From an uncultured Mailhella sp. (lineage in GTDB: Bacteria; Desulfobacterota; Desulfovibrionia; Desulfovibrionales; Desulfovibrionaceae), in NCBI GenBank assembly GCA_948482415.1, contig CAOMFZ010000045.1:1-12451 (forward strand): DNA of 12,451 nt. Reading direction: 5' to 3'. Made by a program: the position numbers and the translations under genes. A model generated the notes under the pieces. The model had not been told where the DNA came from. It was given only the letters and a program-made list of their open reading frames with translations, and did not search any database. Below, in pieces: positions 7,549-12,451 of the stretch (the stretch's first letter is position 1; each line of letters begins with the position of its first letter).

Positions 7549-9000
7549 ATGGCTTTGGAGCTTAGGCAACAGCTAAAGCAAACACAACAACTTCTGATGT
7601 CGCCGCAGCTGCAGCAGGCGATTAAATTGCTGCAAATGTCAAGGCTTGAACTTGTGGAGCATATTCAACAAGAACTTTTAGAAAATCCTTTTTTAGAGGA
7701 AGCGCCAAGTTCGCCTGAACTCTCTGAGGGTGAAGAAAATTTTGCAGAATTGAATAACGAAAGCCGTCCGTCACAAAATGACGACGACGAGGGCTATTCC
7801 TACGAAGAAGTTGCGAAAAACGGTGATTGGGAAGATTATTTGGGAGAGCTTTCTTCTGCGCCCAGAACTTCTGCTATGCATGAGTATGAATCCCTTGAAG
7901 ATAATAATTTTTTGGAAACGCGTTATGCAGAAAAAACTTCGCTGGACGCGCATTTAATGTGGCAGCTGCGCCTTTCTTCTTTGACTGAAAAAGAAATTGA
8001 GATTTGTGAAAATATTATTGGAAATTTAGACAGCTGCGGCTATTTGCGGGCAGAACTTTCTGAAATTGCGGAAAGTTCCAAAAGCACGGAAGAGGAAGTG
8101 GAAAGACTGCTGTATAAAGTACAGCGCCTTGACCCCGTAGGCGTTGCAGCGCGTACGCCGCAGGAGTGTCTGCTGACGCAGATTGAAGTCTTGAAATACG
8201 ACCGGGATCCCATTCTTGTTGATTTAATAAAATATCATCTTACTGACCTTGAAACCCACAGGTATAAACCGCTTTTGCGCAAATTCCATTTGGATATGGA
8301 TACGCTGAAAGAATATCTTGATATTATCCAATCCCTTGACCCCATGCCCGGAGCAAGTTTTGGCGAAAGTGAACCCTTATATGTCAGCCCTGATGTCTAT
8401 GTGTTTGCGAGTGACGGGGATTTTGTGATTGTGCTCAATGATGAAGATATCCCCAATTTGCGCTTGAATGATTTTTTGGAAAACAGCAGCAATGTTTCTG
8501 CGGAAGTCAAGGATTTTACCAACAAGAAAATCGCTTCTGCCTCCTGGCTGATCAAGAGCCTTGAACAAAGAAAGCGTACGCTGTATAAGGTTGTGGAAAG
8601 TATTATTAAATTCCAGCGTCCGTTTTTTGAAGAGGGTGTGGATAAGCTGAAGCCCCTTATTTTAAAGGATATTGCAGAAGATATTGAAATGCACGAGTCT
8701 TCTGTGAGCCGTATTACCACCAATAAATATGTTTCCACGCCCCATGGAGTTTTTGAATTGAAATTTTTCTTCAACAGCGCGCTCAGTTCTGATGACGGCG
8801 ATTCTGTCGGGTCTGAAAGCGTCAAGGCGCTGATTAAGAAAATGATCAGTAAGGAAGACCCCAAAAATCCTCTTGCAGATGAAAAACTGTGCGAACTTTT
8901 GAAACAGGAAATCGGCGTGGATATAGCCCGCCGAACGGTGGCAAAATATCGTACAGCGCTGAATATTCCGTCCTCTTCCAAGCGCAAGCAGCGTTTTTAA
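7549..9000 (+). CDS. rpoN: RNA polymerase sigma-54 factor RpoN
   Basis: A 483-residue sigma-54 factor that directs core RNA polymerase to -24/-12 promoters and needs an ATP-driven enhancer-binding protein to open DNA. Region I is the Gln/Leu-rich N-terminus (1-50, QQLKQTQQLLMSPQLQQAI) that contacts the activator. Region II (about 51-125) is acidic and variable (NDDDEG...). The core-binding region starts at about 131. A helix-turn-helix lies at about 373-393 (DIAEDIEMHESSVSRITTNKY). The RpoN box that reads the -24 element is ARRTVAKYRT at 460-469; the usual last residue is Glu, here Thr. An in-frame TTG at 7537 would add four residues, but it overlaps the GGAG ribosome-binding site, so the ATG at 7549 is chosen. 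Neighbours often found beside rpoN in proteobacteria (lptB, hpf, ptsN) are absent. It is divergent from the TPR-nuclease unit. Confidence 0.97.
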   Translation: MALELRQQLKQTQQLLMSPQLQQAIKLLQMSRLELVEHIQQELLENPFLEEAPSSPELSEGEENFAELNNESRPSQNDDDEGYSYEEVAKNGDWEDYLGELSSAPRTSAMHEYESLEDNNFLETRYAEKTSLDAHLMWQLRLSSLTEKEIEICENIIGNLDSCGYLRAELSEIAESSKSTEEEVERLLYKVQRLDPVGVAARTPQECLLTQIEVLKYDRDPILVDLIKYHLTDLETHRYKPLLRKFHLDMDTLKEYLDIIQSLDPMPGASFGESEPLYVSPDVYVFASDGDFVIVLNDEDIPNLRLNDFLENSSNVSAEVKDFTNKKIASASWLIKSLEQRKRTLYKVVESIIKFQRPFFEEGVDKLKPLILKDIAEDIEMHESSVSRITTNKYVSTPHGVFELKFFFNSALSSDDGDSVGSESVKALIKKMISKEDPKNPLADEKLCELLKQEIGVDIARRTVAKYRTALNIPSSSKRKQRF

Positions 9001-9007
9001 CTTTTTT
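8980..9007 (+). terminator. Weak intrinsic terminator overlapping the rpoN stop
   Basis: AAGCGC (8980-8985) can pair with GCGTTT (8991-8996) around AAGCA with one G-U pair. T-rich sequence follows directly, broken only by the TAA stop. The stem is short, so this is a weak call. It uses the last codons of rpoN. Confidence 0.33.
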
Positions 9008-9055
9008 TATTTTTTTGTTTTAGCGTATTTTTATGGAGATACTTCCCATGCCTCG

Positions 9056-9110
9056 TGTCAAGCGGGGTACACTTCGGGGGATGTCTCCCCCTGTTTGTAC
9101 CCCCTTGACA
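9056..9110. repeat. Large nested hairpin element
   Basis: The outer arms TGTCAAGCGGGGTACA (9056-9071) and TGTACCCCCTTGACA (9096-9110) are complementary apart from one bulged C. Inside them GGGGGA (9076-9081) pairs with TCCCCC (9086-9091) around TGTC. It lies between rpoN and the symporter and is far richer in GC than its surroundings, which suggests a mobile or dispersed intergenic element. Confidence 0.75.
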
Positions 9111-9128
9111 ATCCCCCTAACAGCCCCC
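9087..9128 (-). other. Possible G-quadruplex motif
   Basis: On the minus strand four runs of five G (plus-strand C runs at 9087-9091, 9100-9104, 9113-9117 and 9124-9128) are separated by 8, 8 and 6 bases. Two loops exceed the strict seven-base rule, but runs of five G are strong. Two of the runs are also in the hairpin arms, so the structures would compete. Confidence 0.45.
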
Positions 9129-9130
9129 TG

Positions 9131-9180
9131 TTTCACACTTTTCCAGCAGAGAGCTTCGCTCTCGCTTCCAAAGAGTGAAA
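9131..9180. repeat. Nested hairpin, related to the element at 11292-11386
   Basis: The outer arms TTTCACACTTT (9131-9141) and AAAGAGTGAAA (9170-9180) pair with one mismatch. The inner GAGAGC (9149-9154) pairs with GCTCTC (9158-9163) around TTC, extended by AGC/GCT past a bulged A. The 12-base word TCGCTCTCGCTT (9156-9167) recurs inverted at 11346-11357. Confidence 0.72.
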
Positions 9181-9239
9181 TTTTCCTTGATTTTATACCA
9201 ATTCCGAATGCTTTTTTGCGGTAATTGCTATAGTTACAG

Positions 9240-9257
9240 ATTTTCTGTACAGAAAAT
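9240..9257. promoter_or_regulatory. Perfect 18-bp palindrome, candidate operator
   Basis: ATTTTC-TGTACA-GAAAAT is fully self-complementary with no loop, so it is more likely a binding site for a dimeric regulator than a hairpin. It lies four bases left of the first TTTACAA-N2-TTGTAAA site. I do not recognise the regulator. Confidence 0.5.
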
Positions 9258-9261
9258 TAAA

Positions 9262-9277
9262 TTTACAATATTGTAAA
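9262..9277. promoter_or_regulatory. Upstream operator of the symporter (site 1)
   Basis: TTTACAA-TA-TTGTAAA is a perfect 16-base palindrome. The same arms and spacing recur at 9416-9431. Its centre lies about 154 bases upstream of the second site and about 147 before the predicted transcription start, a distance compatible with DNA looping by a repressor. Confidence 0.58.
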
Positions 9278-9381
9278 AGTTTTCAGGGGTGGTGATATTG
9301 GGAAAATTGCAGTATACTGTCTTAATTTTACAAAAATTGCCAAAGTAATAAATAATAATTTAACAATAAGGAAGATATTGC

Positions 9382-9410
9382 TTGCCTATTCTTTCATAAT
9401 ACGATATTAT
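9382..9410 (+). promoter_or_regulatory. Sigma-70-type promoter of the AGCS symporter
   Basis: TTGCCT (9382-9387), exactly 17 bases, TATTAT (9405-9410). The predicted start is near 9417, giving a leader of about 60 bases. The -10 is also the right arm of a CATAATA-CGA-TATTATG inverted repeat (9395-9411). Confidence 0.55.
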
Positions 9411-9413
9411 GCA

Positions 9414-9433
9414 TTTTTACAAAATTGTAAAAA
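9414..9433. promoter_or_regulatory. Operator over the transcription start (site 2)
   Basis: TTTTTACAA-AA-TTGTAAAAA has nine-base perfect arms. It begins three bases after the -10 and covers the predicted start, where a bound protein would block transcription. The core is the same as site 1 at 9262-9277. Being self-complementary, it would also be a short hairpin in the leader RNA. Confidence 0.6.
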
Positions 9434-9475
9434 TGGCTGTGGCTTTTGTTTAACAATTAATTCGAGAGGTTTCAG

Positions 9476-10849
9476 ATGAACCAAATTATGGATCAACTTA
9501 ATGCACTGGTTTCAAGCTTGAACGATATCCTGTGGGGACCTTTTTGCTTGATTCCCATTTTAGTTGGTGCTGGTATTTATTTTACGTTAAAACTCAGATT
9601 TGTCCAGGTCAAACGCTTTGCAAAGGCAATGCGTTACGGCTTTGGGGATATGTCCTTACAAGGTGAAAAAGCAGGCAAGGACGGTATGAGTTCCTTCCAG
9701 TCCCTGACAACCGCTGTGGCAGCACAGGTTGGTACCGGGAATATGGCAGGTGCAGCAACAGCTATTGCATGTGGTGGTCCCGGGGCTATCTTCTGGATGT
9801 GGATTGCGGCATTTTTTGGCATGGCTACCATTTTCGTGGAAGCTGTTCTTGCGCAAATCTATAAAACAAAAGACGATAGAGGTCACAGCGTCGGCGGTCC
9901 TGCTTATTACATTTCCAAAGGTTTGGGCAGTAAAGCTCTGGCAGGATTTTTTGCCGTAGCGATTATTTTGGCTCTTGGTTTTATCGGAAACATGGTGCAG
10001 GCAAACTCCATTGCTGATTCTTTCTATACTGCTTTTGGTGTTCCTCCTCTTGCCATTGGTTTATTTGTTGCGGCTTTCGTTGGTTTTATTTTCCTCGGCG
10101 GTGTTTCCCGTTTAGCCTATACCACGGAAAAAATGGTTCCTCTCATGGCTCTTCTTTATGTTATTGGTTCTCTTGTCGTTATGATTATTCATATTGACCA
10201 GCTTGTTCCTGCATTCAAGATGATTTTCATAGGCGCTTTTGACCCAATGGCTGCAACAGGCGGTGTTATTGGTGCAAGTGTAAAAGAAGCCATGCGTTAT
10301 GGTGTTGCCCGCGGACTTTTCTCAAACGAAGCAGGTATGGGTTCCACTCCTCATGCACACGCCATTGCAAAGGTAAAGTATCCTGCTCAGCAAGGTCTTG
10401 TTGCTATTATTGGAGTGTTCTTTGATACATTCGTTGTCCTCAATATGACTGCTTTTGTTATTTTGATGACCGGTTCTCTTGGCTCTGACCCCAATGCCGT
10501 TCCGCAGGGTATTGCCCTTACCCAAAAGGCATTTACCATTGGTCTTGGACCGTTAGGCAGTTCCTTTGTTGCTGTTTGTTTGTTCTTCTTTGCCGGTTCC
10601 ACTATTTTGAGCTGGTCTTTCTTCGGCGAACAAAATATCAAGTACCTTTTTGGCACAAAGGCGGTACGTCCTTATAAGATAATTGTTATTGCATTCCTTG
10701 TTATGGGTTCCGTACTTAAGGTTGACCTTGTTTGGAACCTCGCTGACTTCTTCAATGGCATCATGGTTCTGCCAAACATTATTGCGCTGTTTGCGCTCGG
10801 CAAGTTCGTGACCATGGCGTATGAAGAATTTAACCGTGATGTGAAGTAA
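9476..10849 (+). CDS. Sodium:alanine (AGCS family) symporter
   Basis: A 457-residue polytopic membrane protein of the alanine/glycine:cation symporter family, which imports small neutral amino acids with sodium. The family signature is complete: GGPGAIFWMWIAAFFG at 100-115. A second conserved stretch, ARGLFSNEAGMGSTPHAHA, starts at 278. Hydrophobic spans run through the whole length, about eleven by eye, matching the family, and the length is normal for it. The ATG follows GAGAGG seven bases upstream. It stands alone: its own promoter and paired operators upstream, a strong terminator 27 bases after the stop. Alanine, glycine or glutamine (as for AlsT) are possible substrates and cannot be told apart here. 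Its codons favour GGT, GTT, CGT and CTT, in contrast to the nuclease genes, hinting at good expression. Confidence 0.95.
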   Translation: MNQIMDQLNALVSSLNDILWGPFCLIPILVGAGIYFTLKLRFVQVKRFAKAMRYGFGDMSLQGEKAGKDGMSSFQSLTTAVAAQVGTGNMAGAATAIACGGPGAIFWMWIAAFFGMATIFVEAVLAQIYKTKDDRGHSVGGPAYYISKGLGSKALAGFFAVAIILALGFIGNMVQANSIADSFYTAFGVPPLAIGLFVAAFVGFIFLGGVSRLAYTTEKMVPLMALLYVIGSLVVMIIHIDQLVPAFKMIFIGAFDPMAATGGVIGASVKEAMRYGVARGLFSNEAGMGSTPHAHAIAKVKYPAQQGLVAIIGVFFDTFVVLNMTAFVILMTGSLGSDPNAVPQGIALTQKAFTIGLGPLGSSFVAVCLFFFAGSTILSWSFFGEQNIKYLFGTKAVRPYKIIVIAFLVMGSVLKVDLVWNLADFFNGIMVLPNIIALFALGKFVTMAYEEFNRDVK

Positions 10850-10876
10850 GTTTTATTGCTTTATACGATAGAAGTA

Positions 10877-10912
10877 AAAAAAATCCCTGTTTGTATGAAC
10901 AGGGATTTTTTT
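10877..10912 (+). terminator. Intrinsic terminator of the symporter
   Basis: CCCTGTT (10885-10891) and AACAGGG (10898-10904) pair around TGTATG. The stem is extended by an A-rich left flank pairing with seven T that follow the right arm. The A-tract on the other side means it could also act on the minus strand. Confidence 0.92.
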
Positions 10913-10926
10913 GTATTTTTCCTTAT

Positions 10927-10945
10927 CTGTACAAAAATCATACAG
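10927..10945. promoter_or_regulatory. Candidate activator site 1 for the small RNA
   Basis: CTGTA-N9-TACAG, an inverted repeat containing TGT-N11-ACA. Its centre is about 150 bases before the predicted sigma-54 start at 11086, the usual range for enhancer-binding protein sites. The spacing is one base longer than the TGT-N10-ACA of NifA, so NifA is not implied. Confidence 0.42.
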
Positions 10946-10954
10946 TATGTATAG

Positions 10955-10975
10955 ATTGTGTAGAAATTTTACAAT
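10955..10975. promoter_or_regulatory. Candidate activator site 2 for the small RNA
   Basis: ATTGT-N11-ACAAT, again containing TGT-N11-ACA like the site at 10927-10945. The centre is 29 bases downstream of that site and about 121 before the predicted start. Two like-spaced dyads suit a pair of activator dimers building a hexamer. Confidence 0.42.
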
Positions 10976-11059
10976 TGAAGGAGGGGGATTTTGAGGAATT
11001 TAAAAATATAGTAACTTTATCTAATTGATTTTATAATATTTTTATGAAAAATATAAAAT

Positions 11060-11076
11060 TGGCACAGCTCTTGCTT
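11060..11076 (+). promoter_or_regulatory. Full-consensus sigma-54 promoter
   Basis: TGGCAC (11060-11065), AGCTC, TTGCT (11071-11075): all 11 core positions of TGGCAC-N5-TTGCW match, with GG and GC 12 apart, and the preceding base is T as preferred. No open reading frame begins within the next 150 bases; a hairpin and a terminated untranslated segment follow. Confidence 0.85.
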
Positions 11077-11085
11077 ATAGAAAAA

Positions 11086-11238
11086 TATCATATCAAAGTG
11101 CTGATTTGATATGTTCATATAGCTAAAGAGCAAGGGGAGCAACGGCACCCCTCTAAAAACACCGTTTATATAAACTCTCCTTAAATAAACTGCCTCCTTT
11201 TTGCCCCTTATTCTTCATGGATAAGGGGTTTTTCTTTT
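11086..11238 (+). ncRNA. Predicted sigma-54-dependent small RNA, about 150 nt
   Basis: This stretch is bounded by a consensus sigma-54 promoter and a strong intrinsic terminator and has no credible reading frame (longest ATG frames are 3 and 7 codons). From the 5' end: hairpin 1 with perfect nine-base arms CATATCAAA (11089-11097) and TTTGATATG (11105-11113), almost at the 5' terminus; hairpin 2 with AGGGG (11133-11137) and CCCCT (11148-11152), containing GC-AACG-GC; a linker at 11153-11203; then the terminator hairpin. The linker is mostly unpaired and holds CTCCTT (11177-11182) and CCTCC followed by T (11193-11202), both complementary to Shine-Dalgarno sequences, as in sRNAs that block translation. 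The exact start is probably an A at 11085 or 11087. Targets are unknown. The alternative is a leader RNA of the glycosyltransferase at 11451, but the terminator argues against it. Confidence 0.68.
11204..11238 (+). terminator. Intrinsic terminator of the small RNA
   Basis: CCCCTTAT (11204-11211) pairs with ATAAGGGG (11221-11228), extended inward by one T-G and one C-G pair around a TTCAT loop. TTTTTCTTTT follows. It ends the RNA that starts near 11086 and separates it from the gene at 11451. Confidence 0.9.
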
Positions 11239-11244
11239 AGAGAG

Positions 11245-11274
11245 TTTCCAGATAACATTTAGAATAGTTATGAT
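11245..11274 (+). promoter_or_regulatory. Possible distal promoter of the family 2 glycosyltransferase
   Basis: TTTCCA (11245-11250), 18 bases, TATGAT (11269-11274). The -35 is poor. If used, the hairpin-rich element at 11292-11386 would be the 5' leader of the glycosyltransferase mRNA. Confidence 0.28.
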
Positions 11275-11291
11275 ATGATATGAGCTCAATA

Positions 11292-11386
11292 GCACAGGAT
11301 GTGCGAGCCTCGCAGAGCGAGTGAAGCAATTTCCACGCAAATTGCAAGCGAGAGCGAGTGCCAAGCAGGACGCTTGACCGAGCGTC
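11292..11386. repeat. Cluster of four small hairpins with GCGAG words
   Basis: Four perfect stems occur in under 100 bases: GCACA-GGA-TGTGC (11292-11304), CTCGC-AGA-GCGAG (11309-11321), GCAATTT-CCACGC-AAATTGC (11326-11345) and GACGCT-TGACCG-AGCGTC (11369-11386). GCGAG occurs four times (11303, 11317, 11348, 11354). Its 11346-11357 word is the inverse of 9156-9167, and GAGTGAA followed by a T-rich TTTCC occurs in both places. It looks like a dispersed palindromic repeat, REP-like, not a gene. The last stem is followed by ATTTTT and might also slow transcription. Confidence 0.68.
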
Positions 11387-11395
11387 ATTTTTCGG

Positions 11396-11427
11396 TTGAC
11401 TTTTCTTTTTTTTATTGTACCTATATA
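11396..11427 (+). promoter_or_regulatory. Possible proximal promoter of the family 2 glycosyltransferase
   Basis: TTGACT (11396-11401) is a good -35, but the best -10, TATATA (11422-11427), is 20 bases away, longer than preferred. It would give a short leader ending at the GGGGA ribosome-binding site. Confidence 0.3.
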
Positions 11428-11439
11428 TACATATATATT

Positions 11440-11444
11440 GGGGA
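11440..11444 (+). promoter_or_regulatory. Ribosome-binding site deciding a TTG start
   Basis: GGGGA lies six bases before TTG at 11451. Upstream in-frame codons back to 11415 have no ribosome-binding site and encode an unlikely YLYIHIYW tail, so the TTG is preferred; CTG at 11454 is less likely. Confidence 0.55.
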
Positions 11445-11450
11445 AAAGTT

Positions 11451-12362
11451 TTGCTGAAACATTCTATTGTCTTAACCGTGTACAACGCGCCTGATGATGT
11501 ACGTCTATGTTTGCGTTCAATAATAAATTCACTGGATTTTTCTTGTGCGGAACTTATTATTGTTGATGATGCTTCAAGAGAAGAAACGCAAAAAATTTTA
11601 GATGATTTTGCGGCAGAAAATCCGGCTGTTATTCTTGTCCGCCACGAAAAAAATCAGGGCTATCTTTCTTCTGTCAACCATGGCATTTCGCATACGCACG
11701 GTGATATTATTACATTGTTAAACAGTGATACTTATATCCCCTGTGATTTTAGTTCACGGATACAGGCTTGTTTTGCGCATAATGAAAAAATCGGGGTGGC
11801 AAGTCCTGTTTTGTCCCATGGCAATCCTTTTTCTGTTCCTGTTACCTATACTCCGGAACAAAAAATCCGGGAAGACTGTTTGCTTTCACGTCTTGATTAT
11901 ATGGATAAAAAAGCAAAAAATATTGTTCCGCTGTATCCCAATACTGTTTTTTGCGACGGGGCATGCTTTTCTTTTTCCCGTCAGTGTTTGGAGCAGGCCG
12001 GGGAATTTAACGAAGAATACAGCCCCGGCTATTTTGAAGAAATCGATTTTTGCATGCGTGCACAGCAAAAAGGATTTTCTTGTGTTTTAATAGAAAATTT
12101 ATATATTTATCATAAAGCACATGCTTCTTTTGGAAAGAAAAAATGTGAATATATGAAAAGAAATGAAACCCGTTTTTATAGGGAATGGGCAAATGAATAT
12201 AATCGGCTGATAAAGCGTTTTCCTAAAAAAGAGCATAAAAAAAGAGTATTTTGTTCTTTTTATCCTTTTTGGTATTATGTGCTTGTGGAAAGTCTTCTAA
12301 AGGTTTCACGGATTATTCCCTGTAGTTATATAAGGAGAAAAATTCGCAGTCTTTATCAATAG
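11451..12362 (+). CDS. Family 2 glycosyltransferase (rhamnosyltransferase-like)
   Basis: A 303-residue GT-A fold transferase, likely adding a sugar from a nucleotide donor to a surface polysaccharide on the cytoplasmic side of the membrane. The N-terminal nucleotide-binding fold shows SIVLTVYNAPDDVRLCL (5-21), IIVDDAS with VDD at 38-40, and NQGYLSSVNHGI (68-79). The metal-binding DxD equivalent is LLNSDT (NSD at 91-93). The acceptor-side motif YFEEIDFCMRAQQKG (193-207) supplies the catalytic acidic residue, followed by IYHKAHASF with H220, common in this family. The C-terminus is basic (KRFPKKEHKKR) with a hydrophobic FYPFWYYVLVESLL stretch, suggesting peripheral membrane contact. The start is TTG at 11451, chosen from GGGGA at 11440. 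Donor sugar cannot be told. It stands apart from the sRNA and symporter. About 89 bases follow it to the window end with no clear terminator. Confidence 0.85.
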   Translation: MLKHSIVLTVYNAPDDVRLCLRSIINSLDFSCAELIIVDDASREETQKILDDFAAENPAVILVRHEKNQGYLSSVNHGISHTHGDIITLLNSDTYIPCDFSSRIQACFAHNEKIGVASPVLSHGNPFSVPVTYTPEQKIREDCLLSRLDYMDKKAKNIVPLYPNTVFCDGACFSFSRQCLEQAGEFNEEYSPGYFEEIDFCMRAQQKGFSCVLIENLYIYHKAHASFGKKKCEYMKRNETRFYREWANEYNRLIKRFPKKEHKKRVFCSFYPFWYYVLVESLLKVSRIIPCSYIRRKIRSLYQ

Positions 12363-12451
12363 ATGAGAATTTTCTCTGATTTTGGCATTGATTAATAATG
12401 CTTTGTTTTAGTATCAGGTTGATTTTATAACTACAAAAGATAATTATAAAA

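Noticed and set aside
8397..8987. 196-codon open frame on the minus strand
   Set aside because: It is antisense to the C-terminal, DNA-binding half of rpoN and shows only composition-driven Ser/Leu-rich sequence.
9033..9224. 63-codon open frame on the plus strand
   Set aside because: It runs through the nested hairpins and C runs, has no ribosome-binding site, and its Pro/Thr-rich product reflects the repeat.
9286..9310. GG...TTGCAG upstream of the symporter considered as a sigma-54 promoter
   Set aside because: No pair of GG and GC there has the required 12-base offset; a sigma-70 promoter closer to the gene fits better.
11217..11239. ATG frame of seven codons in the small RNA terminator
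   Set aside because: It lies within the terminator stem and has no ribosome-binding site, so it does not make the RNA a messenger.
11440..11454. GG and GC 12 bases apart before the family 2 glycosyltransferase, sigma-54-like
   Set aside because: Only GG and TTGC fit; the -24 half is GGGGAA and the start would fall inside the coding region. The GGGGA is better read as the ribosome-binding site.
12363..12451. GAGAA-TT-TTCTC after the last gene as a terminator
   Set aside because: A five-base stem with a two-base loop and no T-run is too weak to call.

Overview
The window reads as an AT-rich member of the Deltaproteobacteria, probably Desulfovibrionales. This rests mainly on the sigma-54 protein, whose glutamine-rich N-terminus (MALELRQQLKQTQQL...) looks like the Desulfovibrio type. 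It is an inference from remembered family likeness, not a search result.

Layout, left to right. Positions 1-217 hold no gene, only a perfect 11-bp hairpin. Positions 218-994 (minus) encode a very AT-rich putative glycosyltransferase with its own promoter. Positions 1142-7356 (minus) are one tight three-gene unit: a small TPR protein, a YhaO/SbcD-like metallophosphoesterase and a 1410-residue YhaN/SbcC-like coiled-coil ATPase. Gaps between these genes are 8 and 12 bases. The two enzymes should form a membrane-tethered nuclease/ATPase pair. Divergent from this unit is rpoN (7549-9000, plus). A 475-base gap follows, with two structured repeat elements and a set of palindromic operators. Next comes a sodium:alanine (AGCS) symporter (9476-10849) with a strong terminator. 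The 600-base gap from 10850 to 11450 is not empty: it holds a consensus -24/-12 sigma-54 promoter, two upstream dyads, and a predicted untranslated RNA of about 150 nt ending in a strong terminator. Then comes a second hairpin-rich repeat. The last gene is a family 2 glycosyltransferase (11451-12362).

The most interesting thread is sigma-54. The window carries rpoN, a full-consensus sigma-54 promoter driving a probable small RNA, and near-consensus -24/-12 elements facing both ways in the gap between rpoN and the TPR-nuclease unit. rpoN may therefore be autoregulated, and the nuclease unit may belong to the same regulon. The small RNA has three hairpins and an open linker with two C/U-rich stretches that could pair with Shine-Dalgarno sequences. 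No enhancer-binding activator gene lies in the window. The symporter has a separate control region: two copies of TTTACAA-N2-TTGTAAA, one covering the predicted transcription start and one about 154 bases upstream.

All promoter, operator and RNA calls come from reading the sequence by eye. No alignment, folding or expression data were available.
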